A stretch of DNA of 64,000 bases from assembly GCF_005233515.1 (NCBI RefSeq), contig NZ_QFZZ01000002.1, forward strand, positions 620,001 through 684,000, written 5' to 3'. The notes below the pieces were generated by a model that had not been told where the DNA came from, did not search any database, and saw only the letters and a program-made list of their open reading frames with translations. This DNA comes from Pseudomonas sp. CFBP13508 (GTDB lineage: Bacteria > Pseudomonadota > Gammaproteobacteria > Pseudomonadales > Pseudomonadaceae). A program made the position numbers and the translations under genes. Below, one piece after another: positions 35,004-45,865 of this stretch (the first letter of the stretch is position 1; the number at the start of each line of letters is the position of its first letter).

Positions 35004-38000
35004 ATGAACACCCGCATGACCATTCCCGAACGCCGTCTGCTGCCGAACGCAGCGGACAAAACCGCCCTCAAGGCCATCGCCACCAGCATCGTGCAGACCT
35101 GCCCGAGCCTGCTCGACGCGGCCCGGCAAGTCGCGATCGAACTGCTGACGGACAAAGGGCTATCCGGCCTTGATCCCGACGAGGTTTATTTCCATCGTTT
35201 CAAAACGGCGCAAAGCAGCACGCTGACCTTCACCGGTTGGGAACACTTGCTGGAAAAGCCTTATGAAACGCTCACCCTCACGCAGTTGGTGATCCATCGC
35301 TTTCGTGCAACCGATCAAGACAACGCAGATTTGCTGGGCCTTTACTGTGGCTTCTACTCGGATGGCCCGGACGCGGAGAATTTCAATCAGGACAACGAAG
35401 TGCGACTGCTTGGCAGCGACGTGCTGAAGGCGTTCTGGGCCGTCGATTTCAGCACGCGCTACACCGGTCAGTTGACCAAATTCTGGCAAACCTCGTCGGA
35501 AGATTTCCGCGCCCTGGCCAAGTGCAACTTCCTCAGTCAGGCCGTGCAGGCGCTGCAAGAGGGTGATGTTGACGGCAATGACTTCCAACGCATCGTCACC
35601 TCGCTGATCGGCCCGATTACCTGGCCCATTACCCTGCAAATGTTGCGAGCCACATACCCGGTCGGCGCGCAAGTGCGCACGCTTGATCTGGACGGCCATG
35701 TCGCCACCAACGTCCTGCGTCTGGTCGAAGACAGTGGCCGGCAGACCCTTTACCTGCCGGGAGAACCTCAGGCCTTTCGACTGATGGACACTGCAGCGGA
35801 TCTGCACTGGTGGTTGCTCGATCAGATGAATTCAGAGCAGAAACGCCCCTTGTTTCTGAAGCACTTCTCGCTGGCTGACAGCAATCACATCACCGAGAAC
35901 CTCACCGATCTGATGAACCGTTTGGTGAGCACCTGGGGCCACAGCGATCATCGGATGATCAACCGCAGCAACGTTGCGATCAGCGGTGACGCCTTCACTT
36001 GGTTAAGCGAGTCGACCCGTGCGGGCATGGCTGCCGAGGCGCATCTGGTGCTCACATCCAACAGTGACCTGCGCAAGAAACTCTGGACCGGGTATCTGAG
36101 CGCCGGCCTGAAGGTGTTCGGCCCGATGGCGGCCGTGGGCTGGCCGGTGGCTTTGCCGTTGATTGGCGCCGGTATCGCGAACATGGGGCTGAACATCGAT
36201 CAGGCGATCAACGGCATTACGGCAGCCGAGCGTAGAGCCGGGGTCATCGGTGCAGTGCTCAGCGCGATCGAAACCGTATTCAATGTGCCGTTCCTGATCG
36301 GTACTGGCGCGCAGCTGGAAGTTGGCCCACAGGTCGAGTATGCCGAGGCTGAAGAGATGCTCGGGCTGATCGAGCTTTCCTCGGCTGACACGCCATCATT
36401 GCCGCCCGTGGATCCGCCACCGGTCACCGGGACGGAAGCAGCTACCAGCGAGTTGACCAACGAGATCCCCGAAGAAGCGACATCCGTTACCGCCACTGAG
36501 CTCTTGACCATGACTGCCACACGGCACGGTCCGATTTTTCCAGAGGTTCCTGCCAGCTATCGATGCAACGAGTTGCTTGCGCAACATTCAGTAGAGGCGA
36601 CGCCGGGAAAATATGAAGGCATTTACCGTCTCGACAAGGAGCCCGGTTACGCCATCGAAATGGATGGCCAGGCCTACTACGTACGTTACTTCGCCGACTC
36701 TCAGGACAGTGGCAACTGGGCAATCGTCAATCCCGAGCGCCCCAATCAATTCGCCTATTCGTTGCCGGTTCGCTTTGGGAGCGCCGGCAAATGGGAGCGT
36801 ATGCCTGCGCTGCGGCTGCGGGGTGGTGGCCAGTGTGCGGGCAAGGCGTGTGCGCCGGAGACTGAAGTGAGCTCGTCCGGGGGCACGCCATCGGTGGAAA
36901 TGCGATGCCTCGAACCGCTTCCAGGCGTTCCCTGTCCGCTGCGCCTGGTTACGAAGCTCAAAGGCGTTTCAGAAAAGGAAAAGCCAGGAATGAGAAGATG
37001 GGCAATGAACCTGCCCAGCGCATCGGCCGAGTCAGCAGGCGCTCGACGCCGCTTTTTATCAACGACCGAGCGGTACGTGGAACATTTCAGCGAAGAACGC
37101 AGGGCTCTGCTGAACAAGGCAGAAAAATTCCACCGGGAGTTGAAATGGATCAACCTGCCCGAGCGTCCGGACATTCCGCAAATCAGTCCCCAGATGCAGG
37201 TCGATGACCTGATTGATCGCATCTTTGCCAATACCGATGGGCTGGCGGTCGGTGAAACCCTTGATCGCATCGCCAGCATGCGCTTCATGATCGAAAACAT
37301 GCCAGCGTTCGCGCGGCATATTCAAACCCTTTATGTGCGTGGGCTGCTGAGCGATTTTGCCCAGAATGATCTCAACCAGTTCTTCCTGTCGGGGGACATG
37401 TCAGAGGACCTGCGAACTTATCTGTCCGGGCTGGGTACCGATCCCGAGAACAGGTTCAACGTTCTCGAATTGGTCAAGACTGCCCAAGCCAATGGCATCC
37501 GGGTACACGGACTCGATGCAGCGCACACCTACACGCTGAAACGACCGCTCCTTTCGATCGAAGAACAGATGATCAAGACTCGCCTCTCAACAACAATCAT
37601 AGAGAGTGACAAGCTTCTCAACAGAACGAAGAAGTGGGTAGCCTTGGTCGATGCAACGAATATCAATATGTTCAGAGATCTGCCAGGCATAAGCGAACTC
37701 AGGGGCGGCATCGGTTTGCGCATTGAAGAAGTCTGGCCCGAGGAGACCGCAGACATCAGCATTGACCCGGGGGTGGAAGTCGCCCGCGGTCCGTTTTACA
37801 ACTGGGCAATGACCAGCAACGATTTCGACGTTCTGTTCGCTGACCTGCGATTGCAGATCAAGTGCCCCATGCCGCAATGGAATGCGGCAGCGCTGGAAAA
37901 GCTTCTGCATCGTAACGGCATGTTCGTGATTCAGAAGACCGAACCCGACATATACACACTGGTTCGCCGCAACAGCGACAGCGACATTGTGCGAACAAGG

Positions 38001-38144
38001 GTGCATTGCACAACCGCGGGCCGGTTTTATATCTGGGACCTGTCAATGCCTCGCATCACCGGCAGGAATTTCCACGACATCGCCGCAGTAGCGGAGCGCC
38101 TGATCGAGCTCGGCTTCACCCTGCAAAGTCGTTTACCCACCTGA
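35004..38144 (+). CDS. Dermonecrotic-toxin-family protein with degenerate ChaN/EreA-like C-terminal domain
   Basis: 1046 residues (or 1042 from the ATG at 35016, which is better spaced from AAGGA). The N-terminal ~470 residues resemble the dermonecrotic-toxin domain also found at the start of Pseudomonas NEL effectors: FWAVDFSTRYTGQLTKFWQ, a TWPITLQMLRA segment and a hydrophobic stretch near 365-400 (VFGPMAAVGWPVALPLIGAGIA). After a Pro/Thr/Glu-rich linker (about 455-510) a C-terminal domain from about 735 resembles the TIKI/EreA/ChaN-type domain of such toxins (GLAVGETLDRIASMRFMIENM, QTLYVRGLLSDFAQNDLNQFF, KWVALVDATNINMF, GGIGLRIEEV). Relatives have His where this protein has L753 (GE-x-H), an EH pair at R779-G780, and His at N886. 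No classical signal peptide. Possibly secreted; host effect unknown. Confidence 0.6.
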   Translation: MNTRMTIPERRLLPNAADKTALKAIATSIVQTCPSLLDAARQVAIELLTDKGLSGLDPDEVYFHRFKTAQSSTLTFTGWEHLLEKPYETLTLTQLVIHRFRATDQDNADLLGLYCGFYSDGPDAENFNQDNEVRLLGSDVLKAFWAVDFSTRYTGQLTKFWQTSSEDFRALAKCNFLSQAVQALQEGDVDGNDFQRIVTSLIGPITWPITLQMLRATYPVGAQVRTLDLDGHVATNVLRLVEDSGRQTLYLPGEPQAFRLMDTAADLHWWLLDQMNSEQKRPLFLKHFSLADSNHITENLTDLMNRLVSTWGHSDHRMINRSNVAISGDAFTWLSESTRAGMAAEAHLVLTSNSDLRKKLWTGYLSAGLKVFGPMAAVGWPVALPLIGAGIANMGLNIDQAINGITAAERRAGVIGAVLSAIETVFNVPFLIGTGAQLEVGPQVEYAEAEEMLGLIELSSADTPSLPPVDPPPVTGTEAATSELTNEIPEEATSVTATELLTMTATRHGPIFPEVPASYRCNELLAQHSVEATPGKYEGIYRLDKEPGYAIEMDGQAYYVRYFADSQDSGNWAIVNPERPNQFAYSLPVRFGSAGKWERMPALRLRGGGQCAGKACAPETEVSSSGGTPSVEMRCLEPLPGVPCPLRLVTKLKGVSEKEKPGMRRWAMNLPSASAESAGARRRFLSTTERYVEHFSEERRALLNKAEKFHRELKWINLPERPDIPQISPQMQVDDLIDRIFANTDGLAVGETLDRIASMRFMIENMPAFARHIQTLYVRGLLSDFAQNDLNQFFLSGDMSEDLRTYLSGLGTDPENRFNVLELVKTAQANGIRVHGLDAAHTYTLKRPLLSIEEQMIKTRLSTTIIESDKLLNRTKKWVALVDATNINMFRDLPGISELRGGIGLRIEEVWPEETADISIDPGVEVARGPFYNWAMTSNDFDVLFADLRLQIKCPMPQWNAAALEKLLHRNGMFVIQKTEPDIYTLVRRNSDSDIVRTRVHCTTAGRFYIWDLSMPRITGRNFHDIAAVAERLIELGFTLQSRLPT

Positions 38145-38169
38145 CCTGTTTTCAGGGGCCTGAAACGAA

Positions 38170-38198
38170 AAAACCCTTGGCTTCACGCCAAGGGTTTT
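38170..38198. terminator. Bidirectional terminator between toxin-like gene and guaA
   Basis: A perfect 12-bp stem AAAACCCTTGGC/GCCAAGGGTTTT with a 5-base loop gives T runs on both strands, serving the two convergent genes. Confidence 0.9.
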
Positions 38199-38221
38199 AC
38201 GTTACTCGAACCGCAGCGGGA

Positions 38222-39799
38222 TTATTCCCACTCAATCGTCGCCGGCGGCTTGCTCGATACGTCATAAGTGACGCGCGAGATGCCTTCGATTTCGTTGATG
38301 ATGCGGCCGGAGACGGTTTCCAGCAGTTCGTAAGGCAGGTGTGCCCAACGTGCGGTCATGAAGTCGATGGTTTCCACGGCACGCAGGGCCACGACCCAGG
38401 CGTAACGACGGCCGTCGCCTACCACGCCGACCGATTTGACTGGCTGGAACACCACGAACGCCTGGCTGACCTTGTGGTACCAGTCGGCTTTGCGCAGTTC
38501 TTCGATGAAGATGTGGTCGGCGCGACGCAGCAGGTCGGCGTATTCCTTTTTCACTTCACCGAGGATGCGCACGCCCAGGCCCGGGCCCGGGAACGGGTGA
38601 CGGTAGACCATGTCGTACGGCAGGCCGAGTTCCAGGCCCAGACGACGGACTTCGTCCTTGAACAGTTCGCGCAGGGGCTCGACCAGTTTCAGGTTCATTT
38701 CTTCCGGCAGGCCGCCCACGTTGTGGTGCGACTTGATCACGTGGGCCTTGCCGCTTTTCGCGCCAGCCGACTCGATCACGTCCGGGTAGATGGTGCCCTG
38801 AGCGAGATATTTGATGTTGTCCAGCTTGCAGGATTCGGCATCGAACACGTCGATGAAAGTGCGGCCGATGATCTTGCGCTTCTTCTCCGGGTCGGCTTCG
38901 CCGGCCAGGTTGTTGAGGAACTGCTCCTCAGCGTTGGCGCGGATCACCTTGACGCCCATGTTCTCGGCGAACATGGCCATCACTTGCTCGCCTTCGTGCA
39001 GACGCAGCAGACCGTTGTCGACGAAGACGCAGGTCAGTTGATCGCCGATGGCTTTGTGCAGCAGTGCGGCAACCACCGAGGAGTCAACGCCACCGGACAG
39101 GCCCAGCAGCACGTTGTCGGTGCCGACCTGGGCGCGGATGTTGGCGATGGCGTCTTCAGCGATCTTCGACGGCGTCCACAAGGCTTCACAACCGCAGATG
39201 TCGAGCACGAAACGCGAGAGGATGCGCCCGCCCTGCTTGGTGTGGGTCACTTCCGGGTGGAACTGCACGCCGTAGTAAGCGCGGTCGTCGTTGAACATAC
39301 CGGCGATCGGGCAGCTCGGGGTACTGGCGAGGATGTGGAAGTCTTCCGGCATCTTGGTGACTTTGTCACCGTGGCTCATCCACACGTCGAGGCCGAACAG
39401 GCCGTCGGCGTCGATGTGGTCTTCGATGCCGTCGAGCAGGCGGCTCTTGCCGACCACGTCCACGCGGGCGTAACCGAACTCACGCAGTTCGGAACCTTCA
39501 ACCTTGCCGCCCAGTTGCTCGGCCATGGTCTGCATGCCGTAGCAGATGCCGAATACCGGAACGCCCAGATCGAACACCGCCTGCGGGCAGCGCGGGCTGT
39601 TGGCTTCGTGCACGGACTCGGGGCCGCCGGCGAGGATGACGCCTTTAGGGGCGAATTCGCGGATCGCATCTTCGTCCATGTCGAACGGGTGCAGTTCGCA
39701 GTACACGCCGATCTCGCGCACGCGGCGGGCAATCAGCTGGGTGTATTGCGAACCGAAGTCGAGGATCAGGATGCGGTGAGCGTGAATGTCGAGGGCCAT
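38222..39799 (-). CDS. guaA: GMP synthase (glutamine-hydrolysing)
   Basis: 525 residues. Class I glutamine amidotransferase domain (nucleophile Cys in [10 protein letters not shown], His-x-Glu in GVQFHPEV), ATP-pyrophosphatase loop [10 protein letters not shown] and the GMP synthase dimerisation domain with [11 protein letters not shown] and the end [10 protein letters not shown]. It aminates XMP to GMP in the cytoplasm. It is downstream of guaB in the usual guaB-guaA operon, separated by 80 bp with a hairpin. Confidence 0.97.
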   Translation of the reverse strand: MALDIHAHRILILDFGSQYTQLIARRVREIGVYCELHPFDMDEDAIREFAPKGVILAGGPESVHEANSPRCPQAVFDLGVPVFGICYGMQTMAEQLGGKVEGSELREFGYARVDVVGKSRLLDGIEDHIDADGLFGLDVWMSHGDKVTKMPEDFHILASTPSCPIAGMFNDDRAYYGVQFHPEVTHTKQGGRILSRFVLDICGCEALWTPSKIAEDAIANIRAQVGTDNVLLGLSGGVDSSVVAALLHKAIGDQLTCVFVDNGLLRLHEGEQVMAMFAENMGVKVIRANAEEQFLNNLAGEADPEKKRKIIGRTFIDVFDAESCKLDNIKYLAQGTIYPDVIESAGAKSGKAHVIKSHHNVGGLPEEMNLKLVEPLRELFKDEVRRLGLELGLPYDMVYRHPFPGPGLGVRILGEVKKEYADLLRRADHIFIEELRKADWYHKVSQAFVVFQPVKSVGVVGDGRRYAWVVALRAVETIDFMTARWAHLPYELLETVSGRIINEIEGISRVTYDVSSKPPATIEWE

Positions 39800-39832
39800 G
39801 ACTCATTCTCATGTAGTGAATCAGAAACAACT

Positions 39833-39854
39833 CGGGGCTGAATGAACAGCCCCG
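39833..39854 (-). promoter_or_regulatory. Hairpin in the guaB-guaA gap
   Basis: A perfect 8-bp stem CGGGGCTG/CAGCCCCG with a 6-base loop lies between guaB and guaA. Only a broken T tract follows on the transcribed strand, so it may give partial termination or set the guaB:guaA ratio. Confidence 0.5.
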
Positions 39855-39879
39855 GTGATTTAACGTTTTGCTGGAAGCC

Positions 39880-41427
<1,548 letters not shown>

Positions 41428-41456
41428 CTAATTGATAGATGGAAAAGCCCGCTTTT

Positions 41457-41541
41457 TGTAGGAGCTGCCGAAGGCTGCGATCTTTTGATCCTGTCTTTGA
41501 AAAGCAAAGTCAAAGGATCGCAGCCTTCGGCAGCTCCTACA
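41457..41541. repeat. GGAGCTGCCGAAGGCTGCGATC inverted pair
   Basis: A near-perfect ~85-base inverted repeat of the second family between guaB and the zinc-ribbon protein gene; the two GTAGGAGCTGCCGAAGGCTG arms match exactly in inverse orientation. Confidence 0.88.
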
Positions 41542-41545
41542 GGGG

Positions 41546-42094
41546 TCAGAGCTCGACCTTTACCCAACTTACAGGTTGATCGAGCCAATCGGCGAACTCG
41601 TCGATAAAGCTCTGCTTGAACCCCGCCTCCAGCCAATTGTTGAAAATGAAGCCGAGGTTGGAAAACGCGCATTCCTGCAAAAACAGGAAGCCGTTGATGT
41701 CGTCCTCGTGCCCGCATTCCGGGCAGGTGAAATTGTCGGTGCGCCCTGGAAACCAGTCTTCAAGACTTTCGAACAGCGCCTCACCCACTTCGCGGCGGCA
41801 CTCGGCGCAACCGGCCTCTTCGAGAAAGCCCTTGGCCGGGGTGTAGATACAGCGCTTGGTGACGATCTCCAGGCCATTGATCGGCTCGCCGAACGGCAGC
41901 GCTTCGGGGTACAGCACCACGGCGCGCGCACCATCAGCGATGGCGTGCGCCATACGGTTGCCGGTGCGGCCGCAGGTGGTCAGCTGCTCTTCGATGATGT
42001 TCTTGCGCACCAGCCAGCGCACGATCGCCCGCGCCCGGGGCTCGTGCACCGGCAGGGTGGAGATTTTCGGGACGATGATGCTTTGCGAGTTCAT
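41546..42094 (-). CDS. Conserved protein with paired zinc-ribbon cysteines, function unknown
   Basis: 182 residues from ATG 42094; the preceding in-frame sequence lies in a REP. Two CxxC pairs (GCAECRREVG and FTCPECGHEDD) could bind one zinc. Other cysteines occur (LTTCGRT, KRCIYTP, LQECAFSN). There is no signal peptide or membrane segment; the C-terminal third is aromatic-rich (NLGFIFNNWLEAGFKQSFIDEF). I recall similar Pseudomonas proteins annotated only as hypothetical or, wrongly, as sugar ABC transporter ATPase. The gene stands alone between two repeats. Confidence 0.7.
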   Translation of the reverse strand: MNSQSIIVPKISTLPVHEPRARAIVRWLVRKNIIEEQLTTCGRTGNRMAHAIADGARAVVLYPEALPFGEPINGLEIVTKRCIYTPAKGFLEEAGCAECRREVGEALFESLEDWFPGRTDNFTCPECGHEDDINGFLFLQECAFSNLGFIFNNWLEAGFKQSFIDEFADWLDQPVSWVKVEL

Positions 42095-42128
42095 GGTGGA
42101 GCCTGCTGCCAATATTGAAGATTTCCAA

Positions 42129-42218
42129 TGTGGGAGCGAGCCTGCTCGCGAAAGCGCAGTGTCAGGCTGCATTTTTGTTGCTGACCCACCGCATTCGCGA
42201 GCAGGCTCGCTCCCACAA
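42129..42218. repeat. Paired inverted REP elements
   Basis: Facing REP copies upstream of the zinc-ribbon protein gene and downstream of the TauE/SafE permease gene. Confidence 0.9.
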
Positions 42219-42257
42219 GGAACTGCGGCCGGCAGCTTAATCCCTGACGAAATCCGG

Positions 42258-43025
42258 TCAAGTGCTGAAATAGCGCACGATCAACGCGATGCCGCTGGCC
42301 AGCACCAGCCAAGTCACCAGCCGCACAAACGCCTCGCGCGACAATCTCATGGTAAGCCGCCGGCCGATCCACAAGCCCAGCGCCATGGCCGGCAACAGAC
42401 ACAGCGCCAGCATCAACAAGGGTAGCTCGGCATACACACCGGCGATGACAAACAGACTCAAGCGCACCACGGTGCTGCAACTGATCAACGCACTTTGCGT
42501 AGCCCGCGCCGCGTCCTTGGGCAGGCGGCTGTTCAGATAGATCGCGTAAAGAAAGCCGCCGCTGCCAAACAACGCGCCGAACAAGCCGCCCACCGTGCCC
42601 ATCGGCACCGCCCACGCCGCCGACAACTGTGCCGGCCGCGCTTTCACCCACAGGCTGTAAACCGCATAGGCGCTGATAAACAGCCCCATCAACAGCAGCA
42701 ACAGATCGGATTTCAGATTCAGCAGGAAGATCACCCCCACCGTGCAGCCGATCGCCATGCACGGCAGCAGCCTGAGCAACTCCGGCCTGGCCACGTCCCG
42801 CCGCGAGGGCAGCAGATTGCCGAACGCGGCGACGAAATCCAGCAACACCAGTAGCGGCACGATTTTCGACAGTGGCATGAACAGGATCAGAATCGGCCCC
42901 GCGACCAGCGCCGTGCCGAAACCGGCGATGCCGAATACGATGTAGGCCAAGGCGATGGCCAGCCCGATGACCGCCCAACCGCCCGCGCTCCACGACCACG
43001 CCCCCAACAGTTCCATCACGCTCAT
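42258..43025 (-). CDS. TauE/SafE-family sulfite/anion permease
   Basis: 255 residues from ATG 43025, with AAGGAA about eight bases upstream. Roughly eight hydrophobic helices are visible, beginning WAVIGLAIALAYIVFGIAGFGTALVAGPIL, where the GIAGFGTALV motif is typical of TauE/SafE; a second such repeat occurs near VGGLFGALFGSGGFLYAIYL. The family exports sulfite, sulfoacetate or related anions across the inner membrane. The substrate cannot be predicted and there are no sulfur genes next to it. Confidence 0.85.
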   Translation of the reverse strand: MSVMELLGAWSWSAGGWAVIGLAIALAYIVFGIAGFGTALVAGPILILFMPLSKIVPLLVLLDFVAAFGNLLPSRRDVARPELLRLLPCMAIGCTVGVIFLLNLKSDLLLLLMGLFISAYAVYSLWVKARPAQLSAAWAVPMGTVGGLFGALFGSGGFLYAIYLNSRLPKDAARATQSALISCSTVVRLSLFVIAGVYAELPLLMLALCLLPAMALGLWIGRRLTMRLSREAFVRLVTWLVLASGIALIVRYFST

Positions 43026-43061
43026 CAATTCATTTCCTTATTAAGTCGCCAATACTCCGCT

Positions 43062-43155
43062 GTAGGAGCTGCCGAAGGCTGCGATCTTTTGATCTTGATC
43101 CTGAAAAAACAAGATCAAAAGCTCGCAGCCTCGTTGCACTCGACAGCTCGTACAG
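43062..43155. repeat. GGAGCTGCCGAAGGCTGCGATC inverted pair
   Basis: A further copy of the second repeat family, just upstream of xseA; the right arm is decayed (GCAGCCTCGTTGCACTCGACAGCTCGTACAG). Confidence 0.82.
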
Positions 43156-43197
43156 GGTTCGTGCAATGAGCAGAAGAATGCCTTTAAACTGCGCCCC

Positions 43198-44577
43198 ATG
43201 ATTAAAGATCCCTTTGCAAGACTCGGCCTGGACCGTGAAGTCCTGACCGTCAGCCAGCTCAACGGCCGCGCGCGGGTGTTGCTCGAAGATGTGTTCAGCA
43301 ACATCTGGGTCGAAGGCGAGATCTCCAACCTCGCGCGTCCGGCGTCCGGCCACGTCTACTTCACCCTCAAGGACAGCGGCGCCCAAGTGCGTTGCGCGTT
43401 GTTCCGGCAGAACGCCGCGCGCGTGCGCCAAGCGTTGAAGGACGGTCTGGCGGTCAAGGTGCGTGGCAAGGTTTCGCTGTTCGAAGGCCGTGGCGACTAT
43501 CAGCTGATCCTCGACACCGTGGAACCGGCCGGTGACGGCGCGCTGCGTCTGGCCTTCGATGCACTGAAGGAAAAGCTCAGCGCCGAAGGCCTGTTCAGTG
43601 CCGAACGCAAAGTGCCGCTGCCCGCGCATCCGCAGCGCATCGGCATAATCAGCTCGCCGACCGGCGCGGTGATTCGCGACATCATCAGCGTGTTCCGCCG
43701 CCGAGCGCCGCAGGTGCAACTGACCCTGATTCCGACCGCCGTGCAGGGCCGCGAGGCTACCGCGCAAATCGTCCGCGCGCTGAAAATGGCCGATGCCCGA
43801 GGCTTCGATGCGCTGATCCTCGCCCGTGGCGGAGGCTCGCTGGAAGACCTCTGGTGCTTCAACGAAGAAGCCGTGGCGCGCGCGGTCGATGCCTGTGTCA
43901 CGCCGATCGTCAGCGCCGTCGGCCATGAAACCGATGTTTCGATCAGCGATTTTGTCGCCGACGTCCGCGCCCCCACGCCCTCGGCCGCCGCTGAACTGCT
44001 CGCCCCGGATTCCAGCCATCTGCTCCGTCAGGTCGAGAGCCTGCACCGGCGTCTGGTGATGCGCATGCGTGACCGCTTGATGCGCGATCGCCTGCGTCTC
44101 GAAGGCATGGCCCGACGGTTGCGCCATCCCGGCGAACGTCTGCGCCAGCAGGCGCAACGTCTGGATGATCTGGACATGCGCATGCGCCGCGCTTTCGAGC
44201 GCAGCCTCAATACCCGCCGCGAACGCCTGATCCGTCTGGAAACCCGCCTCGCCGGGCAACACCCGGGACGCCAACTGGCCATGCTTCGCCAGCGCCTCGA
44301 CAGTCTTGCCGAACGCCTGCCCCGGGCCATGCGCGATGCTTTGAAACAACGCCGGCAGCAATTGCACAGTCAGATGCAGACGCTGCACGTGGTCAGTCCA
44401 TTGGCGACCCTCGGTCGCGGTTACAGCATCCTGCTCGACGAGCGTGGCCATGCGATCCGCAACGCCGCGCAGACCCACACCGGCCAGCGCCTGAAAGCCA
44501 AACTCGGCGAAGGCGAACTGCAAGTGCGCGTCGAGGACAATCACCTGACGCCCGTCACCCTCTCTTTACTGGACTGA
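43198..44577 (+). CDS. xseA: Exodeoxyribonuclease VII large subunit
   Basis: 459 residues. The N-terminal OB fold (LTVSQLNGRARVLLEDVFSNIWVEGEISNLARPASGHVYFTLKD) is followed by the catalytic domain with ALILARGGGSLEDLWCFNEEAVARA and SAVGHETDVSISDFVADVRAPTPSAAAEL, then a long arginine-rich coiled coil and a C-terminal barrel GRGYSILLDERGHAI. With XseB (not in this window) it degrades single-stranded DNA from both ends. The stop is three bases before the next gene's start, so the two are probably one transcript. Confidence 0.96.
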   Translation: MIKDPFARLGLDREVLTVSQLNGRARVLLEDVFSNIWVEGEISNLARPASGHVYFTLKDSGAQVRCALFRQNAARVRQALKDGLAVKVRGKVSLFEGRGDYQLILDTVEPAGDGALRLAFDALKEKLSAEGLFSAERKVPLPAHPQRIGIISSPTGAVIRDIISVFRRRAPQVQLTLIPTAVQGREATAQIVRALKMADARGFDALILARGGGSLEDLWCFNEEAVARAVDACVTPIVSAVGHETDVSISDFVADVRAPTPSAAAELLAPDSSHLLRQVESLHRRLVMRMRDRLMRDRLRLEGMARRLRHPGERLRQQAQRLDDLDMRMRRAFERSLNTRRERLIRLETRLAGQHPGRQLAMLRQRLDSLAERLPRAMRDALKQRRQQLHSQMQTLHVVSPLATLGRGYSILLDERGHAIRNAAQTHTGQRLKAKLGEGELQVRVEDNHLTPVTLSLLD

Positions 44578-44580
44578 TCC

Positions 44581-45402
44581 ATGCCGCGTTTTCTCGCTCC
44601 GCTGCTGTTGCTCTGCCTGACCTTCAATGCCCACGCCGACAGTTACATCACCCGACTGCTGAACAAACCGGTGCCGGGCGGCGTCGCCGTGGTGGATCTG
44701 GGCACCGCCGCGCAGGCGCCGAAAGCCACTTATCAAGGCAAACCGGTATTGGTGGTCAAAGAGCAGAACAACTGGTTGGCGATCGTTGGCGTGCCGCTGA
44801 CGGTCAAGCCCGGCACGCAGCAGATCAGCAGTGGCGGGCGCAATCTGCCCTTCACCGTGGGCAGCAAGAAATACCCGGAACAGCACATCACCCTGAAGAA
44901 CAAACAGCAGGTCAATCCGAACGCCGACAACCTCAAGCGCATCGAGGGTGAACTGGCGGAACAGATCGCGGCTTACCGCAGTTTCAGCCCGAACACGCCG
45001 AGCAATCTGCTGCTGGACAAACCGGTCAACGGGCCGCTGTCGAGCAAGTTTGGTGTGCGCCGTTTCTTCAATGGCGAAGAACGTAATCCTCATGCCGGTC
45101 TCGATTTCGCAGTGCCCGCGGGCACGCCGATCAAGACCCCGGCGGCGGGCAAGGTGATTCTGATCGGCAATTACTTCTTCAACGGCAACACGGTGTTTGT
45201 TGACCATGGCCAGGGCTTTATCAGCATGTTCTGCCACATGTCGAAGATCGATGTGAAAAACGGCCAGCAACTGGCGCGCGGCGCGGTGGTCGGCAAAGTC
45301 GGCGCAACCGGCCGGGCAACCGGGCCGCATATGCACTGGAACGTCAGCCTGAATGACGCGCGGGTGGATCCGGCGATTTTCATTGGTGCCTTCCAACCTT
45401 GA
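44581..45402 (+). CDS. M23-family peptidoglycan DD-metalloendopeptidase
   Basis: 273 residues with a signal peptide ending at NAHAD. The N-terminal ~120 residues form a beta-rich domain; the lasStaphylolysin-type M23 domain follows, with zinc ligands in NPHAGLDFAVPAGTPI (HxxxD) and GPHMHWNVSLND (HxH). It would cut peptide crosslinks in the periplasm. It directly follows xseA. Confidence 0.9.
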   Translation: MPRFLAPLLLLCLTFNAHADSYITRLLNKPVPGGVAVVDLGTAAQAPKATYQGKPVLVVKEQNNWLAIVGVPLTVKPGTQQISSGGRNLPFTVGSKKYPEQHITLKNKQQVNPNADNLKRIEGELAEQIAAYRSFSPNTPSNLLLDKPVNGPLSSKFGVRRFFNGEERNPHAGLDFAVPAGTPIKTPAAGKVILIGNYFFNGNTVFVDHGQGFISMFCHMSKIDVKNGQQLARGAVVGKVGATGRATGPHMHWNVSLNDARVDPAIFIGAFQP

Positions 45403-45427
45403 GTATGTGTTGAGGCGACCGGCCTCT

Positions 45428-45501
45428 TCGCGAGCAGGCTCGCTCCCACACTGGATCTTATTCACAACAAAGATCCCCTGTGGGAGCGGGCCTGCTCGCG
45501 A
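45428..45501. repeat. Paired REP elements, opposite arrangement
   Basis: REP cores face outward here (CGCGAGCAGGCTCGCTCCCACA first, TGTGGGAGCGGGCCTGCTCGCG second), the reverse of most other pairs in the window. They sit between the M23 peptidase gene and the leuA leader. Confidence 0.88.
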
Positions 45502-45698
45502 AGGCGGCCTGTAAAACACCGCCATACTCGATGAATCTCCAAAAACTCAATTGCGCCCCAATCAAGCCTTACGCAAACATCAACAACTTCCACCGCCTTA
45601 AGCGCAATAAATTCCCGCAAAATCCCGCTTTCCGGGTATTCCTCTCAATTTTTTCCGACTGCTTGCCATCCTTTCCCCTCGCGGTTAGGGTTGAAGCC

Positions 45699-45776
45699 AT
45701 GAAAACCTCTCACACCCTCATTCAGCTTCGCCAGCACCGCAGCCTGTGCCTCGTCAGCGCACGACTGCCAGGCTGA
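45699..45776 (+). CDS. Leader-like 25-codon ORF upstream of leuA
   Basis: ATG 45699 to TGA 45776 encodes [12 protein letters not shown] followed by [13 protein letters not shown], 90 bases before leuA. It holds five leucines in 25 codons but no leucine run, plus one cysteine. The position suggests a translated leader controlling leuA; the ...[10 protein letters not shown] ending looks to me like a recurrent uORF type in proteobacteria, though I cannot confirm this. No clear terminator follows; a GGCCG/CGGCC stem lies about 50 bases downstream. The 45500-45698 stretch before it is AT-rich and presumably holds the promoter. Confidence 0.45.
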   Translation: MKTSHTLIQLRQHRSLCLVSARLPG

Positions 45777-45865
45777 ATCGCTGCGCCTCGTCCCACGCTT
45801 TTCCAAGAACATTCGTTCAACCGGCAGGCCGCCTCTTTTCGGCCCAGACAACAAGGAATTTCCCG

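Noticed and set aside
38006..39841. Long plus-strand frame of 611 codons opposite guaA
   Set aside because: It is antisense to guaA, which has every expected catalytic motif. The frame arises from high-GC codon bias and has no family resemblance. The same applies to the long antisense frames at 13064-14632, 49774-51399 and 59781-61550.
45699..45776. Classical leucine attenuator in front of leuA
   Set aside because: No run of leucine codons and no terminator/antiterminator pair with a T tract were found, so only a leader-like ORF is reported.
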